Source of the DNA: Bacteroidota bacterium
Lineage (GTDB): Bacteria > Bacteroidota > Bacteroidia > Bacteroidales > SZUA-534
Direction: 5' to 3'
NCBI GenBank assembly: GCA_020047835.1
Contig: JAIFNJ010000212.1
Location: 1 to 5,001 of the forward strand
Length of the DNA stretch: 5,001 nucleotides
Within the stretch, counting starts at the first letter, position 1. Each line of letters starts with the position of its first letter. The position numbers were made by a program, and so were the translations under genes. This document shows positions 1 through 5,001 of this stretch, piece after piece. The notes beneath the pieces are model-generated. The model was not told where the DNA came from and did no database searches. It worked only from the letters and a program-made list of their open reading frames with translations.

Positions 1-61
1 AGAATTAATAAACCTAAAATATCGTCAAAAAAAATACGAAAAGAGATTACAAACACACAAA

Positions 62-76
62 TTAGTGAATCACTAA
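62..76 (-). terminator. Small dyad overlapping the sigma factor stop codon, possible weak terminator
   Basis: TTAGTGA (62-68) and TCACTAA (70-76) form a perfect 7-base inverted repeat around one base, covering the last codons and the TAA stop of the sigma gene. On the minus strand it is followed by a T-rich but interrupted run (TTTGTGTGTTTG) and, at 27-34, by eight T residues. The stem is short and AT-rich, so it is a poor intrinsic terminator at best. Bases 1-61 hold no recognisable gene. Confidence 0.25.
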
Positions 77-652
77 GTCAACATTCGATTTTTCCATTAA
101 CTTGCGTAGGTTTAAAATAGCATACCGCATACGACCCAATGCCGTATTAATGCTTACATTGGTATGTTCGGCTATTTCTTTAAAACTCATATCGTAATAA
201 AAGCGGAGTACCATCACCTCTTTTTGCTCCTCAGGCAATTGCTCCACTAATTTCTTTACATCGTGATGCACTTGATCAATAACCAACGATTCTTCAATAG
301 TTAGTTCAGAATATTTTGCCGAGTTAAAAAGTGGAACCTCCGTACTATCATTGGATACCGTTTTTAAATGCTTTTCCTTGCGATAAAAATCGATGATTAG
401 GTTATGGGCAATTCGCATAACCCATGAAACAAAGCGTCCTTCTTCTTTATAAGTTCCCGATTGTAAGGACCGAATTACCTTAATAAAGGTATCTTGAAAA
501 ATATCTTCAGCCAATTCACGGTTTTTGACAACCATAAAAATGTAAGAAAAAACTTTGTTTTTGTGACGATTAATTAAGATTTCAAGGCTGGATGATTGTC
601 CACCAAGATATTGCTTAATCAAATCATAATCATCATGATTATGAATACTCAT
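62..652 (-). CDS. ECF-type RNA polymerase sigma-70 family factor
   Basis: This 196-residue protein has the two-domain architecture of an extracytoplasmic-function sigma factor, which binds core RNA polymerase and directs it to a particular promoter set. Region 2 covers about residues 27-93, with the ELAEDIFQDTFIKVIR core-binding and -10-recognition helices at 46-61 and FVSWVMRIAHNLIIDFYRK at 74-92. Region 4 covers about 134-186, with LPEEQKEVMVLRFYYDMSFKEIA (139-161) and the recognition helix VSINTALGRMRYAILNLRK (166-184). The linker is short and there is no region 1.1 or 3, as usual for this class. The ATG is the first one after an in-frame TAA at 674-676 and carries a strong ribosome binding site. 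It diverges from uvrA. No anti-sigma gene is visible, but only 61 bases lie beyond its end. From memory, Bacteroidota often keep a similar sigma gene near uvrA. The family assignment is firm; the regulon is unknown. Confidence 0.95.
   Translation of the reverse strand: MSIHNHDDYDLIKQYLGGQSSSLEILINRHKNKVFSYIFMVVKNRELAEDIFQDTFIKVIRSLQSGTYKEEGRFVSWVMRIAHNLIIDFYRKEKHLKTVSNDSTEVPLFNSAKYSELTIEESLVIDQVHHDVKKLVEQLPEEQKEVMVLRFYYDMSFKEIAEHTNVSINTALGRMRYAILNLRKLMEKSNVDLVIH
624..644 (-). repeat. 21-base dyad inside the first codons of the sigma factor gene
   Basis: A perfect 10-base inverted repeat with a one-base centre: arms 624-633 (TCATAATCAT) and 635-644 (ATGATTATGA). It covers codons 3-10 of the sigma factor, which encode the His/Asn/Asp/Tyr-rich start of the protein. 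In the mRNA it could fold into a nine-pair stem with a three-base loop that begins eight bases downstream of the A of the start codon, within the footprint of an initiating ribosome. In DNA it could be an operator-like site. The codons CAT, AAT, GAT and TAT make such a palindrome easier to reach by chance. The symmetry is seen directly; any function is inferred. Confidence 0.5.
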
Positions 653-656
653 AATT

Positions 657-664
657 ACCTCCTT
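657..664 (-). promoter_or_regulatory. Strong Shine-Dalgarno sequence of the sigma factor gene
   Basis: On the minus strand the sequence reads AAGGAGGT, and its AGGAGG core ends five bases before the ATG at 652-650. This is a full match to the 16S rRNA anti-Shine-Dalgarno and it supports the chosen start. It is unusual in this window: the starts at 870, 4622 and 4734 have only A-rich leaders, as is typical of Bacteroidota. A second AGGAGGA lies farther upstream at 702-708 (minus strand), but no start codon leading into a credible reading frame follows it. Confidence 0.85.
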
Positions 665-735
665 AGTTAATTGTTAGATGTAATTATGTTTCGATAAGCA
701 ATCCTCCTGATTTTTAGGTTTATTATTTAAGAAAA

Positions 736-743
736 CAAATATA
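736..743 (-). promoter_or_regulatory. Candidate -7 promoter element for the sigma factor gene
   Basis: The minus strand reads TATATTTG, a full match to the Bacteroidota primary-sigma -7 consensus TAnnTTTG. It lies 83 bases upstream of the sigma factor ATG, which would give a leader of about 75-80 bases holding both AGGAGG copies. A -33 TTG at the usual 19-21 base spacing is not evident. An identical octamer on the same strand at 828-835 is an alternative with a longer leader. In so AT-rich a region, chance matches are likely. Confidence 0.35.
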
Positions 744-869
744 TTAAAAAATATTACCAATCCTAAACCACATCGGAAAAAATTAAACAATCTTTGCAAA
801 AAATGGTTTTTTAATGACCAAAGCATCCAAATATAGGTTCAGTTTTTTTTCGATTTATATTAAAACCCA

Positions 870-2828
870 ATGATAGAAAATTTAAAGACTCAAAAGTACA
901 TTGATATTAAGGCTGCTAGAGTTCACAACCTAAAAAATATATCACTAAAAATTCCCTTAGATAAGCTGATTGTCATTACAGGCCTTTCAGGCAGTGGCAA
1001 ATCATCCTTGGCTTTTGATACCTTGTACGCTGAAGGGCAACGTCGGTATGTTGAAAGCTTGTCTTCTTACGCCCGTCAGTTTTTAGGTAGAGTAAATAAA
1101 CCTGAAGTTGATTTTATTAAAGGAATCCCACCTGCCATTGCTATTGAACAAAAAGTAAATACACGCAATCCTCGATCTACTGTTGGAACCTCTACTGAAA
1201 TTTATGATTATTTGAAGCTACTTTATGCCCGAATTGGAAAAACTTTTTCACCTGTTTCGGGTAAGTTGGTAAAAAAACAACATGCTGAAGATGTGGTGGA
1301 TTACTTAACTACTTTTTCACAAGGAACCAAAGCGCTAATATTAGCCCCATTAAATAACGGTAATAGTCGTCCATTGCAGCAATCGCTGGAAATTCTGAAA
1401 CAGCAAGGCTTCTCTAGAATTGAATTACAGAATGAAATTGTTAAAATTGAAGATTTTTCTCAAGAAAAATATAAAGGCGACATAAATATTGTAATCGACC
1501 GGGTAGTTATTGATGCAGAACAAGATACCATCAGCCGCATCACTGATTCAGCCCAAACAGCTTTTTTTGAAGGACACGGCACCTGCATTATCCGTGTTTT
1601 TGATGGTGAATTATTTACCGATCAGGTCTTTTCAAACCAATATGAAGCCGACGGAATCATGTTTGATGAACCTTCCGTGCATTTATTCAGTTTTAACAAT
1701 CCATTGGGAGCCTGTCCACGATGCGAAGGATTTGGAATGACTATCGGTATTGATGAAGATTTAGTGATTCCCAATAAAAGCCTTTCCATTTACGAAGAAG
1801 CTATTGCTTGCTGGAGGGGCGAAAAAATGACCGAATGGAAAGACAAATTGGTTTACAATGCCGATAAGTTTAATTTTCCGATACATAAACCCATGAATCA
1901 GCTTTCCAAAACAGAAATGGAAATTCTATGGAATGGAAACCGCTTTTTTGAAGGGTTAAACCAATTTTTTGTTCATCTGGAAGAAAACAGCTACAAAATA
2001 CAATACCGGGTGATGCTTTCAAGGTATCGCGGACGCACAACTTGTCCTGATTGTAAAGGCGCGCGATTAAAAAAGGAGACTGATTATGTTAAAATTGGAG
2101 GAAAATCCATTTCAGAATTGGTAATTCTTCCTATCGATGAATTATCTCAATTTATTTCAACGGTTGAGTTAGATGCTCACGATAAAAAAATTGCCGAACG
2201 GCTTTTTCTTGAAATTAAAAGCAGGATTCAGTTCCTATTAGATGTAGGACTTGGTTATCTGAGTCTCAACCGGCTATCCTCTACCCTATCCGGTGGAGAA
2301 TCGCAGCGGATTAATTTAGCAACTTCACTTGGTAGCAGTTTGGTTGGTTCATTATATATTTTAGACGAACCGAGCATTGGACTTCATTCAAAAGATACCG
2401 AATTATTAATAAAAGTTCTTCGCAATCTTCAAAAATTAGGCAATACGGTAGTTGTTGTAGAACACGATGAAGATATTATTCGCTCAGCAGATGAAATAAT
2501 TGACATTGGACCTTTAGCAGGAAGGCTGGGTGGAGAAGTTGTTTTTCAAGGTAATCAACAACAATTGTTTAAAAGCAAAGACAGCTTAACCACAAAATAC
2601 CTCACCGGGGAGCTTTCGGTACCTTTACCAAAAATGCGCCGAAAATGGAATAATTATATATGTATTGAAGGAGCCCGCGAAAATAATTTAAAAAACATTA
2701 CTGTAAAATTTCCATTGAATATTATGACCGTTGTCACCGGGGTATCAGGCTCTGGTAAATCCTCCTTAATTAACAAAGTTTTTTACACTGCATTAAAAAA
2801 ACGGTATGGTGGGCATAGTGATGAATGA
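870..2828 (+). CDS. uvrA: UvrA N-terminal part, residues 1-652, ending at the premature TGA
   Basis: Domains in order: Walker A of module I, GLSGSGKSS at 38-46, followed by the UvrA-typical AEGQRRYVESLSSYARQFL (54-72); the UvrB-binding region at about 131-245; FSFNNPLGACPRCEG (273-287) with C282/C285; the DNA-binding insertion domain at about 288-390; CPDCKGARL with C392/C395; ABC signature LSGGESQR at 473-480; Walker B LYILDEPSIGL with D499/E500; the switch His at 532; and Walker A of module II, GVSGSGKSS at 624-632. Having both the UvrB-binding and insertion regions marks it as canonical UvrA and not the shorter UvrA2 type. The extra CxxC that enterobacterial UvrA carries before FSFN is absent (the residues around 263-266 are IMFD). 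The piece ends 20 residues after Walker A II, so alone it could complete only module I. Confidence 0.9.
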   Translation: MIENLKTQKYIDIKAARVHNLKNISLKIPLDKLIVITGLSGSGKSSLAFDTLYAEGQRRYVESLSSYARQFLGRVNKPEVDFIKGIPPAIAIEQKVNTRNPRSTVGTSTEIYDYLKLLYARIGKTFSPVSGKLVKKQHAEDVVDYLTTFSQGTKALILAPLNNGNSRPLQQSLEILKQQGFSRIELQNEIVKIEDFSQEKYKGDINIVIDRVVIDAEQDTISRITDSAQTAFFEGHGTCIIRVFDGELFTDQVFSNQYEADGIMFDEPSVHLFSFNNPLGACPRCEGFGMTIGIDEDLVIPNKSLSIYEEAIACWRGEKMTEWKDKLVYNADKFNFPIHKPMNQLSKTEMEILWNGNRFFEGLNQFFVHLEENSYKIQYRVMLSRYRGRTTCPDCKGARLKKETDYVKIGGKSISELVILPIDELSQFISTVELDAHDKKIAERLFLEIKSRIQFLLDVGLGYLSLNRLSSTLSGGESQRINLATSLGSSLVGSLYILDEPSIGLHSKDTELLIKVLRNLQKLGNTVVVVEHDEDIIRSADEIIDIGPLAGRLGGEVVFQGNQQQLFKSKDSLTTKYLTGELSVPLPKMRRKWNNYICIEGARENNLKNITVKFPLNIMTVVTGVSGSGKSSLINKVFYTALKKRYGGHSDE

Positions 2829-3668
2829 GGCCATTTTGATAAACTTTCCGGCGATTTGAATCTAATTGCTGACGTTGAATTTGTTGATCAAAATCCTATT
2901 GGTAAATCCTCGCGCTCCAATCCAGTTACTTACATCAAAGCTTATGATGAAATTCGGAAATTGTTTTCCGAACAAAAAGCTGCTAAATTGATGGGATTTA
3001 CTCCCTCACATTTTTCATTTAATGTAGATGGGGGCCGCTGCGAAGAATGCCAAGGGGAAGGAACCATAAAAGTGGAAATGCAGTTTATGGCTGATATTGA
3101 ATTGGAATGCGAAAGTTGTAAAGGTCGGCGCTTTAAACCCGATGTGTTGGATATTACTTATCAAAAGAAAAGCATTTACGATATTTTAGATCTTACCGTG
3201 GCTGAAGCCATGGAATTTTTTAATGAAAAACAGATTCCTCTTGCCCAAAAAATAACAAAACGATTGCAGCCATTGGTTGATGTGGGTTTGGGTTACGTGA
3301 AACTGGGCCAATCATCGAGTACATTAAGCGGCGGCGAAAGCCAACGAATTAAGCTGGCTTCATTTTTAGGCAGGGAGCGCGATGATCAACCCATGCTATT
3401 CATTTTTGATGAACCAACCACCGGATTGCACTTTCACGACATTAACAATTTATTGAAATCATTCAATGCACTAATTCAGAAGGGTAATTCCATTTTGATA
3501 ATTGAGCACAATCCTGAAATAATAAAAAACGCTGATTGGATTATTGATTTAGGTCCTGTAGGTGGAAAAAATGGTGGCAACCTGGTTTTTGAAGGAACGC
3601 CTGAAAATATTATTCACTGCGAAACTTCTTTTACCGGTAAATTCCTAAGAGAGAAAATTAAGATGTAA
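2829..3668 (+). CDS. uvrA: UvrA C-terminal part, residues 654-932, downstream of the TGA
   Basis: This continues the same frame. It holds DQNPIGKSSRSNPVTY (about 673-688), FSFNVDGGRCEECQG with C724/C727 and CESCKGRRF with C747/C750 (the C-terminal zinc module), ABC signature LSGGESQR at 819-826, Walker B LFIFDEPTTGL with D847/E848, the switch His at 880 in IIEHN, and the normal C-terminal end GKFLREKIKM. Independent translation looks unlikely: the first possible start is a TTG at 2856-2858 with no Shine-Dalgarno, and the first in-frame ATG lies in AAKLMGF, well inside the conserved core. Without Walker A II this piece could not form a complete ATPase. It is best treated as the broken second part of uvrA and not a separate gene. 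Confidence 0.85.
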   Translation, partial: GHFDKLSGDLNLIADVEFVDQNPIGKSSRSNPVTYIKAYDEIRKLFSEQKAAKLMGFTPSHFSFNVDGGRCEECQGEGTIKVEMQFMADIELECESCKGRRFKPDVLDITYQKKSIYDILDLTVAEAMEFFNEKQIPLAQKITKRLQPLVDVGLGYVKLGQSSSTLSGGESQRIKLASFLGRERDDQPMLFIFDEPTTGLHFHDINNLLKSFNALIQKGNSILIIEHNPEIIKNADWIIDLGPVGGKNGGNLVFEGTPENIIHCETSFTGKFLREKIKM

Positions 3669-3675
3669 TAAAAAT

Positions 3676-3741
3676 GAAGTTAGAAGTTAGATGACAGATG
3701 TCTAATTTCTAAAATCTCAAATCTCAAAATCTAACTTCTAA
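3676..3741. repeat. Heptamer-phased palindromic intergenic repeat
   Basis: Almost the whole gap between uvrA and the stress protein gene is a run of 7-base units: GAAGTTA, GAAGTTA, GATGACA, GATGTCT, AATTTCT, AAAATCT, CAAATCT, CAAAATCT (8 bases), AACTTCT. The left units are reverse-complement relatives of the right ones, so the run is a degenerate tandem repeat and also a long inverted repeat. The outer arms match perfectly over 13 bases (3680-3692 against 3729-3741), and a small GACA/TGTC hairpin sits at 3693-3702. I recall similar TTAGAAGTTAGA/TCTAACTTCTAA elements scattered between genes in Bacteroidota genomes, but I cannot check copy number here. Confidence 0.7.
3680..3741. terminator. 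Probable bidirectional transcription terminator between convergent genes
   Basis: The 13-base perfect arms at 3680-3692 and 3729-3741, with a 36-base loop, lie between the stop codons of the converging uvrA and universal stress protein genes, where a shared terminator is expected. The stem is symmetric, so it would form in both transcripts. It lacks a clear T-run on either side and is AT-rich, so a classical intrinsic mechanism is not assured. The element may instead simply mark a non-coding gap or stabilise 3' ends. Confidence 0.4.
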
Positions 3742-3746
3742 TTGTA

Positions 3747-4622
3747 TTAAGTAGCTGGCATTTTAAATATCAGATTGTGTTTTATAGTTGGCACCATGCT
3801 AAAAATTGGAATATTAGCCCCACGCATCATGCTTTTAGCAAAAGAACCCAAAAAGGAATTAACAATTTCTAATTGTTGATGGGTCGTAATGACCATTATA
3901 TCGCCTTGGTTTTTAACCACATAATCCAAAATTCCATCAACCGTATCGTTCACTTTCAATAAATGTGCAATGCAGGTTACTTTATGGTCTTCAATGAATT
4001 TAACGACTTGGTTTTGCTGGTTTTGTAACCTTGTGAAAATGCTATCATCATCTGTTGTATAGGCTGAAACTACATGAATTTCGGCCCCAAACATTTTGGC
4101 CCATTGCACTGCCTTTACTGCTTTTTCGCGACTCTCCTTCGAAAGATCCATTGGTAAAATAATTCGTCGAATAGCATCAGAAGAGGGGGCTTGTTTCAGA
4201 GTAATTACCGGACATTTAGCCTCGGTTACAATTCGTAAGGCATTGGTTCCAATAATCCATTTTTTAATATTATTAAGGGTACTGGTGCCCATAACAATTG
4301 CTGAGGCATTTATTTCTTCGGCTGTTTTGAGAATGGTATCGCAAAGCTTCCCTTTTACAACCGTGCAATTCATCTCAAATTTTGAAGCATCAATATATTT
4401 ACCTGAAAATTGTTTTAAATGACTGGTTAATTTACTTAACCACAATTCCCTCTCTTGGTCGGTAAAAAAATCCGACCAAATAGGATCTACCCCTTTAACA
4501 ACATTAATAACAGTTACTTTTCCGCCCAATAATTTTAAAAGTTTAGCCGCCATTTGTAACCCAAAAACCGATTTATCGGAATAGTCCACGGGTACTAGTA
4601 TGTGATTGGTTGTTGCATCCAT
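3747..4622 (-). CDS. Universal stress protein, two tandem Usp domains
   Basis: This 291-residue soluble protein consists of two Usp domains, each of the Rossmann-like alpha/beta fold of the UspA family; such proteins help cells withstand starvation, oxidative or other stress and often bind ATP. Domain 1 (about 5-144) opens with HILVPVDYS (conserved D13) and ends with IVMGTSTLNNIKKWIIGTNALRIVTEAKCPVITLK. Domain 2 (about 150-278) opens with RRIILPMDLS (D159) and ends with IMVITTHQQLEIVNSFLGSFAKSMMRGANIPIFSM. The ATP motif Gx2Gx9G(S/T) is imperfect in domain 1 (G112, T115 in place of the second Gly, G125-T126) and reduced to G259-S260 in domain 2, so the second half may not bind nucleotide. There is no signal peptide or membrane segment. 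The ATG follows an in-frame TAG at 4632-4634. The leader is A-rich without Shine-Dalgarno. The family is firm; the specific role is unknown. Confidence 0.93.
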   Translation of the reverse strand: MDATTNHILVPVDYSDKSVFGLQMAAKLLKLLGGKVTVINVVKGVDPIWSDFFTDQERELWLSKLTSHLKQFSGKYIDASKFEMNCTVVKGKLCDTILKTAEEINASAIVMGTSTLNNIKKWIIGTNALRIVTEAKCPVITLKQAPSSDAIRRIILPMDLSKESREKAVKAVQWAKMFGAEIHVVSAYTTDDDSIFTRLQNQQNQVVKFIEDHKVTCIAHLLKVNDTVDGILDYVVKNQGDIMVITTHQQLEIVNSFLGSFAKSMMRGANIPIFSMVPTIKHNLIFKMPAT

Positions 4623-4640
4623 ATTTTTTTTCTATTTTTG
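4610..4640 (+). promoter_or_regulatory. Candidate promoter for the nucleoside phosphorylase gene
   Basis: TTG at 4610-4612 and TATTTTTG at 4633-4640 are separated by 20 bases, fitting the Bacteroidota -33/-7 arrangement. Transcription would start near 4646 and leave a leader of about 88 bases. The -33 part lies inside the first codons of the divergent stress protein gene, and the start point would nearly coincide with that of the opposing promoter (-7 at 4654-4661). Confidence 0.45.
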
Positions 4641-4653
4641 AGGTTCGTCTTTA

Positions 4654-4661
4654 CAAAATTA
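4654..4661 (-). promoter_or_regulatory. Candidate -7 promoter element for the universal stress protein gene
   Basis: The minus strand reads TAATTTTG, matching TAnnTTTG, 31 bases upstream of the ATG. It would give a leader of roughly 25 bases, rich in A just before the start codon, which suits Bacteroidota initiation. No good -33 TTG is seen at the expected spacing. Confidence 0.45.
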
Positions 4662-4733
4662 AAATTATTATTACACGAAGAAGCGTAAAAGCCTATTATT
4701 TTATTACTCAATTAACAATAAAGAAACTATCTC

Positions 4734-5001
4734 ATGAGAAGAATCCCGGAATCTGAATTAATCATTAATAACGATGGCAGCATTTTTCACCTGCATTTAA
4801 AACCTGAAGACATTGCCGACACCATTATTTTGGTTGGGGATCAAGATCGGGTTGAAGTAGTTTCTTCGTTTTTTGACTCGATTGAAATAAAAAAACAAAA
4901 CCGGGAATTTATTACTCACACGGGTATATTTAATGGGAAACGTATTACAGTGGTTTCTACTGGAATAGGCACCGACAACATCGATATAGTAATAAATGAA
5001 C
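4734..5001 (+). CDS. Nucleoside phosphorylase, uridine phosphorylase-like, 5' part only
   Basis: The first 89 codons of a gene cut by the window end. The translation begins MRRIPESELIINNDGSIFHLH and contains VGDQDRVEVV (34-43), matching the phosphate-binding GDPxRVE loop of the PNP/UDP family (G35, R39); REFITHTG (57-64), whose Arg in E. coli Udp reaches the phosphate of the neighbouring subunit; and STGIGTDNIDIVINE (75-89), matching the family's STGIG segment with T76. These cytoplasmic enzymes split nucleosides with phosphate into a free base and pentose 1-phosphate for salvage. The loop has Gln in place of the common Pro, which I believe is tolerated in relatives. The ATG is the first after an in-frame TAA at 4719-4721; no Shine-Dalgarno is seen. 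Uridine phosphorylase is the nearest match, but substrate cannot be fixed without the C-terminal part. Confidence 0.88.
   Translation, partial: MRRIPESELIINNDGSIFHLHLKPEDIADTIILVGDQDRVEVVSSFFDSIEIKKQNREFITHTGIFNGKRITVVSTGIGTDNIDIVINE

Larger units (their letters stand above)
870..3668 (+). pseudogene. uvrA: Excinuclease ABC subunit UvrA, interrupted by one in-frame TGA
   Basis: Read through the single TGA at 2826-2828, this is one 932-codon frame, the normal length of UvrA (E. coli about 940). UvrA is the cytoplasmic dimeric ATPase that finds bulky DNA lesions and loads UvrB for nucleotide excision repair. Both ABC ATPase modules, the UvrB-binding and insertion regions, and the CxxC zinc pairs are present and in order. 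The frame is the same before and after the TGA, and homology runs up to it (KKRYGGHSDE) and resumes at once (GHFDKLSGDLNLIADVEFVDQNP), so this is a base substitution and not a frameshift. No other stop occurs in the next 279 codons, which points to a very recent mutation or a sequencing or assembly error. If real, ATPase module II loses its signature and Walker B motifs and repair should fail without readthrough. The ATG is preceded by an in-frame TAA at 861-863; there is no Shine-Dalgarno. Confidence 0.9.

Noticed and set aside
22..39. TCGT/ACGA pair flanking an A8 tract
   Set aside because: Four-base arms are too short to mean anything in AT-rich flanking sequence.
789..796. AATCTTTG as a uvrA -7 element
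   Set aside because: It misses the first consensus T and has no TTG at the expected upstream distance, so I do not call a uvrA promoter.
1510..1740. 76-codon open frame on the plus strand inside uvrA
   Set aside because: It lies entirely within well-conserved uvrA sequence in another frame and its translation resembles no family; it is a shadow.
2826..2828. TGA read as tryptophan or glycine (alternative code)
   Set aside because: The tryptophan codons checked in the sigma, uvrA and stress protein genes are TGG, and only one in-frame TGA exists in about 1,500 codons, which does not fit reassignment in an AT-rich genome.
2826..2870. Selenocysteine or programmed readthrough at the uvrA TGA
   Set aside because: UvrA is not a selenoprotein, no convincing hairpin follows the TGA, and the site is a variable loop where a special residue would have no role.
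2856..3668. A separate gene starting at the TTG at 2856
   Set aside because: It has no ribosome binding site, begins in the middle of a conserved UvrA region, and shares the frame of the upstream part; it is the broken continuation of uvrA.
4096..4422. 108-codon open frame on the plus strand
   Set aside because: It is antisense to the conserved Usp domains, has no promoter or ribosome site of its own, and follows from the codon use of the real gene.

Overview
The window looks like an ordinary chromosomal stretch of a low-GC member of the Bacteroidota. Three things suggest this: the UvrA sequence has the features I recall from Bacteroidota UvrA (for example DQNPIGKSSRSNPVTYIKAYDEIRK and EMQFMADIELECESCKGRRFKP), most starts lack a Shine-Dalgarno sequence, and several intergenic sites match the Bacteroidota -7 promoter element TAnnTTTG. 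The class within the phylum cannot be fixed from this sequence. The three stop codons that close genes here are all TAA.

Layout from left to right: (1) an ECF-type RNA polymerase sigma factor on the minus strand (62-652); (2) a 217-base divergent intergenic region; (3) uvrA, the DNA-damage sensor of nucleotide excision repair, on the plus strand (870-3668), interrupted by one in-frame TGA at 2826-2828; (4) a 78-base convergent intergenic region filled by a 7-base-periodic palindromic repeat that probably ends transcription from both sides; (5) a tandem-domain universal stress protein on the minus strand (3747-4622); (6) a 111-base divergent promoter region with two oppositely directed TAnnTTTG elements; (7) the first 89 codons of a uridine phosphorylase-like nucleoside phosphorylase on the plus strand, cut by the window edge.

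These are separate transcription units that alternate in direction. There is no operon within the window and no mobile element, CRISPR array, tRNA or rRNA. The genes belong to housekeeping, stress and salvage functions. I see no convincing new multi-gene system. The points most worth following are the uvrA nonsense codon, the unusual translation start of the sigma gene (a full Shine-Dalgarno followed by a 21-base dyad inside the first codons), and the heptamer-phased repeat between uvrA and the stress protein gene.
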